A stretch of 64,000 nt of DNA from Solibacillus silvestris (lineage in GTDB: Bacteria; Bacillota; Bacilli; Bacillales_A; Planococcaceae), in assembly GCA_001586195.1 (NCBI GenBank), contig CP014609.1, forward strand, positions 222,001 through 286,000, given 5' to 3'. Made by a program: the position numbers and the translations under genes. This document shows positions 8,912 to 18,129 of this stretch, piece after piece. The notes under the pieces are model-generated. The model was given only the letters and a program-made list of their open reading frames with translations. It ran no database searches and was not told the DNA's origin. Position 1 is the stretch's first letter, and every line of letters starts with the position of its first letter.

Positions 8912-9589
8912 TTGCGAATTTTAGTGGCGGACGATGATCATACATTGTGTGATAACATCGCGAAAATATTGAAGCTCGATTTTTATGCGGTTGATTCCGT
9001 ATTTGATGGAGCGGAAGCGAAGGATTTAATCGATTACTATCAATACGATCTGCTCGTGCTCGACTGGATGATGCCGGAAGCTTTAGGGATTGAAGTTTGC
9101 CGGTATGCACGGAGCAAAGGGTTTGATGGCGGAATTTTAATGCTGACGGCAAAAGATGCAACGGAAGACATTATCGAAGGATTGGATAATGGCGCGGATG
9201 ACTATATGGTGAAGCCATTTAAAATGGAGGAGCTTCGCGCAAGAGTCCGGGCACTGTTGCGTCGGAAAAACAAAATGGTGGAAGAGGAAGTCAGCGTAGG
9301 TTCGCTGAAGCTTAATAAAAACAAGCGGACCGTTTTTATTGAGAATTTCGAAGTAAGCCTGACGAAAAATGAATTTCTGCTGCTCGAATATTTAATTGAA
9401 AACAGAGGACAAGTACTGACACATGAACAGATGATCGACTATATTTGGGACATTGACGATAATGCCAATACAAATACGCTGGCAGCGCTCATCCGTCTAG
9501 TACGCAAGAAAATCGATATGGAAGATGAGCCGTCCTATATTCAAAGCATTCGCGGACTTGGCTATAAATTGAGGGACAGCGATGTTTAG
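8912..9589 (+). CDS. OmpR/PhoB-family response regulator
   Basis: 225-residue response regulator. The receiver domain (1-120) has the acidic pocket DDD near residues 6-8, phosphoacceptor D51 in VLDWMMPE, and the conserved K of VKPF. The C-terminal winged-helix DNA-binding domain ends in IRGLGYKL. Start TTG 8912 is favoured over GTG 8903 because AGAAGG lies about 8 nt upstream. It overlaps the kinase gene by 8 bp, so the pair is translationally coupled. The target is unknown; the CotH cassette 1.4 kb downstream is an obvious candidate. Confidence 0.92.
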   Translation: MRILVADDDHTLCDNIAKILKLDFYAVDSVFDGAEAKDLIDYYQYDLLVLDWMMPEALGIEVCRYARSKGFDGGILMLTAKDATEDIIEGLDNGADDYMVKPFKMEELRARVRALLRRKNKMVEEEVSVGSLKLNKNKRTVFIENFEVSLTKNEFLLLEYLIENRGQVLTHEQMIDYIWDIDDNANTNTLAALIRLVRKKIDMEDEPSYIQSIRGLGYKLRDSDV

Positions 9590-10826
9590 AAAAATAAAAA
9601 TGCGCCTCACATGGATGAATGCCATCAGCTATTTTGTTTTTCTCGTGCTGTTTTTAACTGTTTTCTATATATCCTTTGCGCAAATTTTGAACAAAGTACA
9701 GGAAAATATGGTTGAAAGCTATGCGGCTAACAATATCGATAAGTTTTTCAATATTTATAACGGACCACCGAAGCCTCCTCAGCGTTTTGAACTTGAAGTC
9801 GATCAAGTGAGCTTCTTTTATGTTGTTAACCGTGATCTGGAGATTTTGTACGGAGAAGAGCTACATGCCGGATTCAATGAAGTATTGCAGGAAAATTTAA
9901 CGCCGGTAGAAAAGAAACAGTTTAAACGATATGACTACGAAGGCGAAACATTGCTCGTCATGACACAGGCTGTGCGCATGAAGGGGGAAACATTAGGCTA
10001 TATCGCAGTTGGCCAAGATGTCACGACATATGAGGAGCTGTTACAAAATGTGCTTATTTTACTTATCATGCTGCTGACTGTTTCAAGTATCGGCATCGGG
10101 ATATTAAGTTATTTCCTAGTGAAAAAATCGATGGCACCAATTCAAACATCGTATGAGCAACAGCGCCAATTCGTAGCAAATGCTTCCCACGAGCTCCGGA
10201 CACCGCTTGCCGTAATGTACAGCTCGCTGGAATTATTCGAAGCGCAGATGAAGCAAAAGGAAACCGATTATCCAACAGATACGATTGATGATATGAAAAA
10301 TGAAGCGAATTATATGAATGACATGCTTTCAAGTTTGCTTACGTTAACACGTTCGGATCAAAATCAAATTCAGTTGACAATCAGTGAAGTGGATTTATCG
10401 AAAGTACTCATTCAGCGAACACGCCGCTTTGCCAAAACGGTGCAGCATCTATCATTTCAGCTCGATATTGAAGAGAATTTGACGATTGAAGCGGATAAAA
10501 TATTGGTAGAGGAACTGCTTTATATTTTATTGAAAAATGCAGTGACCTATACAACGGAAGGTACGGTTCATGTTCGCGCATATAAGGAAACAAGCTTCGT
10601 GAAAATCGAAGTGGCAGATACCGGTATCGGCATTGCGGAGGAAGATTTGCCTCATATTTTCGAAAGGTTTTACCGGGCAGATAAAATACGCAATAAATCA
10701 GGAACGGGGCTCGGACTTGCCATCGCAAAAGTCATTATTGATTTGCATGGCGGGCAAATTACAGTAAAAAGCGAGCTAGGCGAAGGGACAGCATTTACTG
10801 TTGAATTGCCGATTGTTCAAAAATAG
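9582..10826 (+). CDS. sensor histidine kinase
   Basis: 414 residues. A transmembrane segment near 14-36, an extracytoplasmic sensor of about 120 residues, a second membrane segment near 155-180, then the dimerisation domain with H203 in NASHELRTPL. The ATPase domain has the N box KNAVTYT, G1 box DTGIGI and G2 box GTGLGLAIAK. It pairs with the upstream response regulator. The sensor region contains a proline-rich PPKPPQRF and is not assignable to a known ligand domain by eye. Confidence 0.92.
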   Translation: MFRKIKMRLTWMNAISYFVFLVLFLTVFYISFAQILNKVQENMVESYAANNIDKFFNIYNGPPKPPQRFELEVDQVSFFYVVNRDLEILYGEELHAGFNEVLQENLTPVEKKQFKRYDYEGETLLVMTQAVRMKGETLGYIAVGQDVTTYEELLQNVLILLIMLLTVSSIGIGILSYFLVKKSMAPIQTSYEQQRQFVANASHELRTPLAVMYSSLELFEAQMKQKETDYPTDTIDDMKNEANYMNDMLSSLLTLTRSDQNQIQLTISEVDLSKVLIQRTRRFAKTVQHLSFQLDIEENLTIEADKILVEELLYILLKNAVTYTTEGTVHVRAYKETSFVKIEVADTGIGIAEEDLPHIFERFYRADKIRNKSGTGLGLAIAKVIIDLHGGQITVKSELGEGTAFTVELPIVQK

Positions 10827-10879
10827 GCGAGGAGTCTTATTAAAAAGTCTTCCGCAACAAAACAAAATACATGAATCAA

Positions 10880-10920
10880 AAAACTCAACTTTTCTCTCAG
10901 GAGGAAAATTGAGTGTTTTT
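10880..10920 (+). terminator. terminator of the two-component operon
   Basis: ACTCAACTTTTC pairs with GAAAATTGAGT around a short loop, followed by five T. It separates the kinase gene from the cotH-like gene, so the latter needs its own promoter. Confidence 0.75.
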
Positions 10921-10933
10921 ATTTATCCGGACC

Positions 10934-10958
10934 ATTTTTTCATTTTCATTTCATTTTT
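10934..10958 (+). promoter_or_regulatory. direct repeats upstream of the cotH-like gene
   Basis: Repeated TTTTCATT/TTCATTT units are packed between the two-component terminator and the cotH-like gene. Direct repeats with about 10-11 bp period are typical of OmpR-type regulator sites. No clear -10 was found, so this is suggestive only. Confidence 0.3.
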
Positions 10959-10993
10959 CCTCTGTATTGTAACGTTTGTAAGGAGGAATGACT

Positions 10994-12832
10994 TTGAAAG
11001 TGCGTACAAGATGGCTAGTTGTGCCAATTATTTTAACGGTTGCCGTCGTGATAGCTGCAGTTTATGGGCTGAAGTATTTTAACGTAGAAAAATCAACAGC
11101 AGGCTATGACTATAAAGAGCAGTTATTTAAGGAAGATGAACTCGCAGTCGTAGAAATAACGGTGAGTGACAGCAACTGGAATAAAATTTTGGACAATCCA
11201 ACTGCCGAGGAATATGTGGAAGCAAAAGTAACGATTAACGGTGAAGCATATGACAATGTAGGTGTTCGTGCAAAAGGGAACTCCTCATTATCAAGTGTGG
11301 CGAACAGCGATTCAGAGCGTTACAGTCTAAAAGTGGATTTTGCTCAATATGATACGAACCAGACGTTTTACGGTTTGGAGAAAATCAATTTAAACAATAA
11401 CTTTTCAGATACAACACAAATGAAGGAATTTGTCTCATACGAACTGATGGAACAACTGGGGATCGTGACACCAGCACACTCTTATGTAAAAGTGCTTGTG
11501 AATGGTGAATATTACGGACTGATGCTTGCCGTTGAAGAAATTGGAGAAGCCTTTGCGAAAACAAATTTCGGATCGACAGAAGGGTTTATTTTTAAACCAG
11601 AAGGCGATGGCAGTGATTTAGCCTATAAATCGGATGATACAGATGATTACGCCGGAATTTTTGATGAAGTAAAAATGAACAAAAAAACGGCTGAAAAAAA
11701 TTCGAATATTATCAACATGATGAAAGAAATTAGCGAGGGTGACACCTCTTCGGTAAATATTGACGAGGCAGCACGCTATTTCGCATTAAATACGGCGCTT
11801 GTCAGCATGGACAGTTATCAAGGCTCATTCAAGCATAACTACTATTTATATGAAGATGAAAATGGACAATTCTCGGTTATTCCATGGGATTATAACATGT
11901 CATTCGGTGGATTTGGCGGTGGGGGCGGTCGTCCGGACGGGCAAGTCAATGCCGATACCGGGCAAAATAACGAAGCACAAACAGAAGAACCCACAAACAA
12001 TCCGCCACAGATAAACGGTGGTATGGGAGGTGGCGGTATGATGCTTAACGAAACGATCATAACCGAATCCAATATTAATTTCAGTATTACGGAGCCTGTA
12101 TCGGGAACAACCGTTGATGCACGTCCATTATTGAAAATTATTTTAGAGAACGAAGAAGCGCGGGCGTTATATGACGGTTATTTAGAAAAAATAGCGGCTG
12201 AAATTTTAACAGAACAAAATGTACTTGCGATTACAACTAAATTACAAGATTTGCTGCAGGAAGCAGTAGAAGAGGATCCATCCAAATTTGCAACGACAGA
12301 GCAATTCCTGGCAGGAGTGAGCGGTGAACAAAGCTTGCCGGAATTTGCAAAACAGCGCAGCGAATCGATTTTAAAGCAACTTGCCGGTGAAATTGAAGGT
12401 GTATCAGGTGCAGGATCAGGATTTGGCGGGGCCCCGGGCGGTGAAATGAATGGCGAAATGTCTGAAATGAACGGGCAAGCCCCACCGGATTTCGGTAACA
12501 ACGGACAAGGGAATGCCAATCAAGGGCGCGGTAATCGTCCACAAATAAATGGACAGTTACCCGCGAACGGAGAAAACGGAGCACAAGACGGACCACCGGA
12601 AATGAACGGAGAAATGCCAAACTTCGAGGATATGCCGGAAATGAACGGAGAAATGCCGAACTTCGAAAACATGCCCCAAATGAACGGTATGCCAGGGCAG
12701 CCACGTACAAACGACGCGGCAACAGGCAGTTCAAAACAAACGATCATCATATTGGCAGCTTCCTTTGCAGCAGTCATTATCGCAATCGGTGCTGTTGTAA
12801 TCCTAAGCAGAAGAAAATATAAAAAGGGGTGA
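10994..12832 (+). CDS. CotH kinase family protein with C-terminal membrane anchor
   Basis: 612-residue exported protein. An N-terminal signal anchor (about 8-29) precedes a CotH kinase-like domain (about 50-460) with NVGVRAKGNSS, MLAVEEIGE, NYYLYED and IPWDYNMSFGG. CotH proteins in Bacillus phosphorylate spore coat proteins. Unusual parts are a Gly-rich insertion right after the IPWDYN motif and a Gly/Asn/Met/Pro-rich stretch (about 470-580) built from repeats such as EMNGEMPNFE, followed by a C-terminal transmembrane helix and the cationic tail RRKYKKG. Start TTG 10994 is chosen because AGGAGG at 10981 lies 7 nt upstream but only 1 nt from ATG 10988. The next two genes form a conserved association with it. 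Confidence 0.85.
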   Translation: MKVRTRWLVVPIILTVAVVIAAVYGLKYFNVEKSTAGYDYKEQLFKEDELAVVEITVSDSNWNKILDNPTAEEYVEAKVTINGEAYDNVGVRAKGNSSLSSVANSDSERYSLKVDFAQYDTNQTFYGLEKINLNNNFSDTTQMKEFVSYELMEQLGIVTPAHSYVKVLVNGEYYGLMLAVEEIGEAFAKTNFGSTEGFIFKPEGDGSDLAYKSDDTDDYAGIFDEVKMNKKTAEKNSNIINMMKEISEGDTSSVNIDEAARYFALNTALVSMDSYQGSFKHNYYLYEDENGQFSVIPWDYNMSFGGFGGGGGRPDGQVNADTGQNNEAQTEEPTNNPPQINGGMGGGGMMLNETIITESNINFSITEPVSGTTVDARPLLKIILENEEARALYDGYLEKIAAEILTEQNVLAITTKLQDLLQEAVEEDPSKFATTEQFLAGVSGEQSLPEFAKQRSESILKQLAGEIEGVSGAGSGFGGAPGGEMNGEMSEMNGQAPPDFGNNGQGNANQGRGNRPQINGQLPANGENGAQDGPPEMNGEMPNFEDMPEMNGEMPNFENMPQMNGMPGQPRTNDAATGSSKQTIIILAASFAAVIIAIGAVVILSRRKYKKG

Positions 12833-12834
12833 GC

Positions 12835-13539
12835 ATGGTGCGAAAACAAACATCCTATAATCCAAATGGCCGCAGTGAAATGAAATTTGGGATTACGTAT
12901 ATAGACTATCAAATTTTAAAAATGAAGCTGCGTCATATGATGAAGCTCGATCCGCATGCAAATGCAAACGGGCGTTATCTCATCCGTTCCTGTTATTTCG
13001 ACAACTTCGACAATAAGGTAATGAACGAAAAGAAGGAAGGCTTTTTAAACCGGGATAAATACCGGGTGCGAATATACAACAAAAGCGATGCGGTTATTCA
13101 TCTTGAGCGCAAATCGAAGCGCAATAACCAGACATACAAATCTAAATGTCCACTGACAAAAAAAGAATTTGAGCAATTGCGTGTAAATGATTTTGAATGG
13201 ATGAAAGATGATGAGCGTTCATTAATCCGAGATTTGTACAAAGACATCAGACTCTATCACCTGAAACCAACGACCGTTGTCGACTATGAACGTGAAGCCT
13301 ACTTGTATGAGCATGGCAATGTGCGTATAACATTCGATTGCAAAGTACAGACAAGCTTGCGCAATACCGATATGTTCGACAAAAAATTACCAATGGTCGA
13401 TGTACTTGATCAAAATGAAGTCATTTTGGAAGTGAAGTATGACGAGTACTTGCCGGCAATTATTAAAATGTTGCTGCAAGGCATTCATACGCGCCATGAA
13501 GCGTACTCAAAATATCAGTTAAGCCGCATGTTCGGCTAA
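12835..13539 (+). CDS. VTC-domain (polyphosphate polymerase-like) protein
   Basis: 234-residue protein consisting of a VTC domain, the triphosphate-tunnel fold of the yeast Vtc4 polyphosphate polymerase. Tunnel residues appear conserved: RSCYFDN, KYRVRIYN, HLERKSK, DYERE, RITFD and LEVKYDEYLP. This suggests a catalytically competent enzyme acting on polyphosphate or a nucleotide, but that is inference. ATG 12835 lies just past the CotH stop, with AAAAGGGG upstream (GTG 12829 and 12838 are alternatives), so it is co-translated with CotH. It lacks the SPX domain of the eukaryotic enzymes. Confidence 0.85.
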   Translation: MVRKQTSYNPNGRSEMKFGITYIDYQILKMKLRHMMKLDPHANANGRYLIRSCYFDNFDNKVMNEKKEGFLNRDKYRVRIYNKSDAVIHLERKSKRNNQTYKSKCPLTKKEFEQLRVNDFEWMKDDERSLIRDLYKDIRLYHLKPTTVVDYEREAYLYEHGNVRITFDCKVQTSLRNTDMFDKKLPMVDVLDQNEVILEVKYDEYLPAIIKMLLQGIHTRHEAYSKYQLSRMFG

Positions 13540-13557
13540 ATATAGGAGGAATTTTAA

Positions 13558-14262
13558 GTGTTTACATTATTAGCAGCAACGAATATCACCAATTTTGATG
13601 ATATTTTTAAATCGAGTTTCTTAGAAAAGACGTCCAGTTTTTCTTTAATCGATGCATTGATTGGACTGGCAAGTGCCTTTTTATTAGGTGTGTTTATTTA
13701 CTTCATATATAAGAAAACATTTAACGGCGTTGTGTACTCTCATTCGTTCAATATTTCGTTGATGATTATGGCTATGGCAACAGCGCTTGTCATTATGGGG
13801 ATCAGTCAAAACGTTTTATTATCACTTGGTATGGTCGGTGCATTATCAATCGTTCGTTTCCGTACACCGATTAAAGATCCGATGGATTTAATATTCCTGT
13901 TTTGGTCAGTAGTAGTCGGAATTTTATGTGGTGCAGGATTTATTCCTTTAGCGGTAATCGGTTCAGTCATTATTGGAGTAGTCATCATTGTTTTCCAAAA
14001 TAAAATTGTAATCGAAAATCCGTACTTAGTTGTAGTACGTTTTGAGCATGAAGAAACGAATGCAGTAATTGAAAGATTGTTGAGAGAAGCTTCAAAACGT
14101 TATTTACTAAAATCAAAATCGGTGATGAATGATGAACAAATGGAAGTCACATATGAAGTACGCTTAAAAGGGAACGATGCTGCTTTCGTATCAACATTAT
14201 CAAAAGTAGAAGGTGTGTCATCAGCGGTAATGTTAAGCTATGACGGCAACTTCACAGCCTAA
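13558..14262 (+). CDS. DUF4956 multi-pass membrane protein
   Basis: 234 residues. Three or four hydrophobic helices (about 25-50, 60-85, 95-150) precede a cytosolic alpha/beta C-terminal domain. The motif VGALSIVRFRTPIKDP between helices is characteristic of DUF4956. GTG start with AGGAGG 7 nt upstream, 18 bp after the VTC gene. The VTC plus small-membrane-protein arrangement resembles the yeast VTC complex, where the membrane part passes the nascent polyphosphate across the membrane. Function here is unproven. Confidence 0.82.
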   Translation: MFTLLAATNITNFDDIFKSSFLEKTSSFSLIDALIGLASAFLLGVFIYFIYKKTFNGVVYSHSFNISLMIMAMATALVIMGISQNVLLSLGMVGALSIVRFRTPIKDPMDLIFLFWSVVVGILCGAGFIPLAVIGSVIIGVVIIVFQNKIVIENPYLVVVRFEHEETNAVIERLLREASKRYLLKSKSVMNDEQMEVTYEVRLKGNDAAFVSTLSKVEGVSSAVMLSYDGNFTA

Positions 14263-14279
14263 AAACAAGGAGTGTACTA

Positions 14280-15143
14280 ATGAAAAAAAATTTAATCGGT
14301 ATCACAATGACGGCTTCATTTTTGTTGGCGGCATGTGGTAATACAGATAACGAGATTGTCGCAACAACGGCTTACGGGGATATTACAAAATCCGGATTTT
14401 ATGAGCAAATGAAAGAAATAGCCGGAACAACTCTTTTGGAACAAGTCGTAATTGATAAAATTTTAACGGATCAGTATGAAGTGTCGGACAAAGAAATAGA
14501 GGAACAGCTCGAAACGTATAAAGAAATGTACGGAGAAAGCTTTGAATCGGCTTTGGCGACGAATGGCTATACAGAAGAAACATTCAAGGACACAATACGC
14601 TTCCAATTGCTCCAGCAAAAAGCGATGGAAGATGTTGAAGTAACAGAGGAAGAAATCGAGACCTATTATGAGCAAGGAAAATATGAGCTTCATACACGCC
14701 ACATATTAGTCGAAACGGAAGAAGAGGCGAAGCAATTGTATGAGCAGATTTCGGAAGGTGGCGATTTTGAATCGGTTGCTAAAGAAAGCTCGCAGGATAG
14801 CGAAACAGCTGAAAACGGCGGCGATCTAGACTGGCTGTCAATTTCTGATATGGAGACAACATTTGCAGATGCGGCATATGCGTTAGAAACTGGAGAAGTA
14901 TCAGAGCCGGTGGAAAGTACTTTAGGCTTTGAAATTATTCAGCTAGTAGATAAACGTGAAGTGAAAGACTATGCTTCACTGGAAGAGCAAAAAGAAGAAA
15001 TCAAAAAGACATTGAGAGAGCGAATTGTTGCGAATACTGAGTGGGAAACAGTAGAGGCACGTTTATTGAAAGAAGCGAATGTTACAATTAAAGATGCTGA
15101 TTTTAAAGGTGCATTTAGCGAAACATTAAATGAAGAAGAGTAA
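14280..15143 (+). CDS. PrsA-like foldase lipoprotein (parvulin-type PPIase)
   Basis: 287 residues. Lipobox LLAAC gives an acylated Cys19. The parvulin rotamase domain (about 135-230) begins at HTRHILVETEEEA and contains GGDLDWLSISDM and STLGFEIIQL. It should act at the outer face of the membrane in folding exported proteins. It starts 17 bp after the DUF4956 gene and ends the cassette at a strong terminator, so it may assist export or folding of the large CotH protein, though PrsA homologues usually act broadly. Confidence 0.88.
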   Translation: MKKNLIGITMTASFLLAACGNTDNEIVATTAYGDITKSGFYEQMKEIAGTTLLEQVVIDKILTDQYEVSDKEIEEQLETYKEMYGESFESALATNGYTEETFKDTIRFQLLQQKAMEDVEVTEEEIETYYEQGKYELHTRHILVETEEEAKQLYEQISEGGDFESVAKESSQDSETAENGGDLDWLSISDMETTFADAAYALETGEVSEPVESTLGFEIIQLVDKREVKDYASLEEQKEEIKKTLRERIVANTEWETVEARLLKEANVTIKDADFKGAFSETLNEEE

Positions 15144-15153
15144 ACGAAAAATA

Positions 15154-15193
15154 AAAACGGGAACGCATCGTTTTACCGAGCGTTCCCGTTTTT
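15154..15193. terminator. bidirectional terminator
   Basis: AAAACGGGAACGC and GCGTTCCCGTTTT form a 13-bp perfect stem with T-runs on both strands. One arm and the loop contain the last codons and the stop of the minus-strand gene at 15173. Confidence 0.9.
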
Positions 15194-15403
15194 CGTCGTC
15201 CCGCCTACGAAAAAGCGTTTCATAAGGGAGAGTCCTAAATTGAATAGGAAAATGATCAGTGCAACACGAAAGAAAGCAACGAAATATTGCCAAGCAGTTG
15301 TACTTTCAATAAAAAGGTTCGGCATATTATCGACTAATGCGTAAATAAAATAACCCGCCAGTCCAATAAAAAACAAACCGGCAAAAAAGTCCTTTACACT
15401 CAT
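15173..15403 (-). CDS. small membrane protein of unknown function
   Basis: 76 residues with two hydrophobic segments (about 6-24 and 39-62) and a cationic C-terminal tail. A good GGAGG lies 7 nt before the ATG. I do not recognise the family. It is convergent with the PrsA-like gene, and its stop codon lies inside the shared terminator hairpin. Its leftward neighbour is the trp operon terminator, so it is a single-gene unit. Confidence 0.65.
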   Translation of the reverse strand: MSVKDFFAGLFFIGLAGYFIYALVDNMPNLFIESTTAWQYFVAFFRVALIIFLFNLGLSLMKRFFVGGTTKNGNAR

Positions 15404-15474
15404 TTTGAACCTCCACTAAATAGGATTTAATCAAAGGATACCATATAAAGGAAATGTAATATATAGAAGAAAGC

Positions 15475-15540
15475 AGGATGCAAAAGAGCTGATTGGGTAG
15501 GAGAAAACCTCCTATTCACCAAGCCGTTGCATCCTTTATC
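15475..15540 (-). terminator. long hairpin after trpA
   Basis: AGGATGCAA and TTGCATCCT (perfect 9-bp outer stem) enclose an inner stem TAGGAG/CTCCTA. It lies just after the trpA stop and probably ends the operon, although the following tract is only moderately T-rich (TGCTTTCTTC). Confidence 0.6.
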
Positions 15541-15551
15541 ATAAGTGGCAA

Positions 15552-16331
15552 TTAAATTGCCGCCGTCTTCTTCGTCGCCTGTACAAGGGCTTCGATTGTT
15601 GCCCAGTCTTGCTCAACGAGTGCCGTAACAATTTTACTGCCGACAATTACGCCATCCGCAATGTCGCCGAAGCTTTTTACATGTTCCGTCGTAGAAATAC
15701 CGAATCCTGCTAGAACCGGAATATTGCTCGCTGCTTTCAAGTTTGCAAAGTGCCCGGCAAGTTCCGCGGCAAAGCTTGCACGTTCACCGGTAATGCCATT
15801 TACCGTAACGGCATAAACGAAGCCTTCACTTGCTGCGGCTAATTTCTTAATACGTTCAGGTGGGCTCATCAATGATACGAGCTGGACAAGCGCAATGCCG
15901 TTTACCTTTAAAGCATCATGCAATAAAGCACTTTCTTCATAAGGCATATCCGGTACAATCAGCCCTTGAACACCACCGCGTTTTGCATCCTCGGCAAATG
16001 CTTCAATTCCATAAGCTAAAATCGGGTTTAAGTACGTCATGACAACGAGCGGAATATGGATTTCCTGTGCAAAGCTTTGCAGTTCAGCTAGTACTTTTTT
16101 CAATGACACACCGTGGGCAAGTGCACGTTCACCGGCTAGTTCAATCGTTGGTCCATCTGCTACAGGATCGGTAAATGGAATGCCGACCTCAATTGCGGAA
16201 ACCCCGATTTGCTGCAGCTTTAATATAGTAGGTTTTAAAGTTTCAAGCCCGCCATCGCCTGCCATAATATAAGGAACAAATGCTTTATCCCCTGTTGCTA
16301 ATACGTCTTCAAGCTGTTTTTGCAATGTCAT
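15552..16331 (-). CDS. trpA: tryptophan synthase alpha subunit
   Basis: 259-residue TIM-barrel subunit that cleaves indole-3-glycerol phosphate and passes indole to TrpB. The catalytic region [12 protein letters not shown] and the phosphate-binding glycine regions ([15 protein letters not shown]) are visible. It is the last gene of the operon, its ATG overlapping the trpB stop by 4 bp. Confidence 0.95.
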   Translation of the reverse strand: MTLQKQLEDVLATGDKAFVPYIMAGDGGLETLKPTILKLQQIGVSAIEVGIPFTDPVADGPTIELAGERALAHGVSLKKVLAELQSFAQEIHIPLVVMTYLNPILAYGIEAFAEDAKRGGVQGLIVPDMPYEESALLHDALKVNGIALVQLVSLMSPPERIKKLAAASEGFVYAVTVNGITGERASFAAELAGHFANLKAASNIPVLAGFGISTTEHVKSFGDIADGVIVGSKIVTALVEQDWATIEALVQATKKTAAI

Positions 16332-17515
16332 TTCAAGCCACCTCCAAGTTTATCCATTAATGTATGAACATCTTTGTCTCCACGACCTGATAAGCAAACA
16401 ACAACAATTTCATCAGCAGGACGGTTCTTAGCAAATTGACTTGCATAGTAAATGGCATGCGCGCTTTCCAATGCAGGCAAGATTCCTTCTGTTTCACATA
16501 ACAGCTTCACACCTTCAAGGGCCTGTTCATCGGTAACTGAAGGGTAGGCAGCACGACCTGTTTCATGTAAATGACAGTGCTCAGGTCCAACTCCCGGATA
16601 ATCAAGTCCTGCTGAAATTGAATGGGCTTCTTGAACAAAACCGTTATCATCCTGTAATAAGTACATGAACGCACCGTGAAGGACGCCTGTTTTTCCAACA
16701 TGAATTGCTGCCGCATGCTTGTCGGTATTAACACCGGAACCTGCAGCTTCCACGCCATATAATGCAACATCCTGATCTTCCACGAACGGGTAGAACATTC
16801 CGATTGCATTACTGCCGCCGCCAATACATGCAATAACTGTATCCGGAAGACGTCCTTCCTGCTGTAAAATTTGGGCACGTGTTTCATCCCCAATAACACG
16901 CTGGAAATCACGGACAATTGTAGGGAAGGGGTGTGGCCCAAGTGCTGATCCTAAAATGTAATGCGTATCTTCTATATGAGTAACCCAGTGACGCAATGCT
17001 TCATTAACCGCATCTTTTAATGTTGCGGAACCTTTTTCTACTGCAACAACTTTTGTCCCGAGTAGCTCCATACGGAAAACGTTCAGTTGCTGACGGCGTA
17101 CATCTTCTGCCCCCATATAAACGATACATTCCATATCAAGCAATGCACACGCAGTTGCTGTTGCGACACCATGCTGACCTGCCCCTGTTTCAGCGACAAT
17201 CTTTTTCTTTCCCATACGCTTTGCTAAAAGTGCTTGGCCGATCGCATTATTTATTTTATGTGCGCCAGTATGATTTAAATCTTCACGCTTTAAATAGATT
17301 TTCGCACCGCCGACTTTTTTTGTTAAACGCTCTGCAAAATAAAGTGGAGTTTCCCGTCCGACATATTGCTTTAAATAATAGTCAAGTTCTTCCTGGAAAG
17401 AGGGGTCCTTTTTTGCTTCCTCATATGCAAGCTCCAATTCCTCAAGTGAAGTCATCAATGTCTCTGGCACAAATTGACCGCCGAATCGCCCGAAGCGTCC
17501 TTTTACTGTCGTCAT
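16328..17515 (-). CDS. trpB: tryptophan synthase beta subunit
   Basis: 395-residue PLP enzyme joining indole and serine. The PLP lysine is in the HKINNA motif, and [10 protein letters not shown] binds the cofactor phosphate. Full family length. It overlaps trpF by 4 bp and trpA by 4 bp, so the distal operon is tightly coupled. Confidence 0.96.
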   Translation of the reverse strand: MTTVKGRFGRFGGQFVPETLMTSLEELELAYEEAKKDPSFQEELDYYLKQYVGRETPLYFAERLTKKVGGAKIYLKREDLNHTGAHKINNAIGQALLAKRMGKKKIVAETGAGQHGVATATACALLDMECIVYMGAEDVRRQQLNVFRMELLGTKVVAVEKGSATLKDAVNEALRHWVTHIEDTHYILGSALGPHPFPTIVRDFQRVIGDETRAQILQQEGRLPDTVIACIGGGSNAIGMFYPFVEDQDVALYGVEAAGSGVNTDKHAAAIHVGKTGVLHGAFMYLLQDDNGFVQEAHSISAGLDYPGVGPEHCHLHETGRAAYPSVTDEQALEGVKLLCETEGILPALESAHAIYYASQFAKNRPADEIVVVCLSGRGDKDVHTLMDKLGGGLK

Positions 17516-18129
17516 AAAATCAACTCTCCTTTTGCTGTTTCAATAAAATTCGTAATCACTGCTGAACTTTTTCGACCATCTACTTCTACACCACTTGAAA
17601 CATCTACCGCAAATGGCTCGACAAGCATAATCGCCAGCCCAACATTTTCATTATTTAATCCGCCTGCCAAAATAACCTTTTCAAGCGTGATTTTCACTTT
17701 ATCGAGGAGCATCCAGTCAAAGGATTTTCCGCTCCCTCCACGGAAGTCACTTCCAGGCGCATCAAACAAATAGTAGTCTACATCATATGTCGCCGCACGC
17801 ATCACATCCTCTTCGCCACGAATCGAAAACGCTTTAATTGCCGGCAGTCCGACCTCCTGAATTTTTTCGGGCGTCTCGTCCCCGTGATACTGGATATAAT
17901 CGAGTCCGACTTCTTTTGCAATTTGACGAATAGTGACTGACTCTTCATTGACAAAAACCCCGACTTTTTTAACTGTACTCGGAATTGCCTTTGCCAGTTC
18001 CACTGCTTCCTCTACTGTAATGCGTCGTTTACTGGGCGCAAACATAAATCCGATAAAATCAGCACCTGCTTTGACCGCTGTTTCCACATGTTCGATTTCT
18101 TTTAATCCGCAAATTTTTACTTTTGTCAT
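17512..18129 (-). CDS. trpF: phosphoribosylanthranilate isomerase
   Basis: 205-residue TIM barrel. KICGLK with the catalytic cysteine is at the N-terminus; the conserved aspartate is in [16 protein letters not shown]; and [10 protein letters not shown] plus DVSSGVE bind phosphate. 4-bp overlaps on both sides. All motifs look intact. Confidence 0.95.
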   Translation of the reverse strand: MTKVKICGLKEIEHVETAVKAGADFIGFMFAPSKRRITVEEAVELAKAIPSTVKKVGVFVNEESVTIRQIAKEVGLDYIQYHGDETPEKIQEVGLPAIKAFSIRGEEDVMRAATYDVDYYLFDAPGSDFRGGSGKSFDWMLLDKVKITLEKVILAGGLNNENVGLAIMLVEPFAVDVSSGVEVDGRKSSAVITNFIETAKGELIL

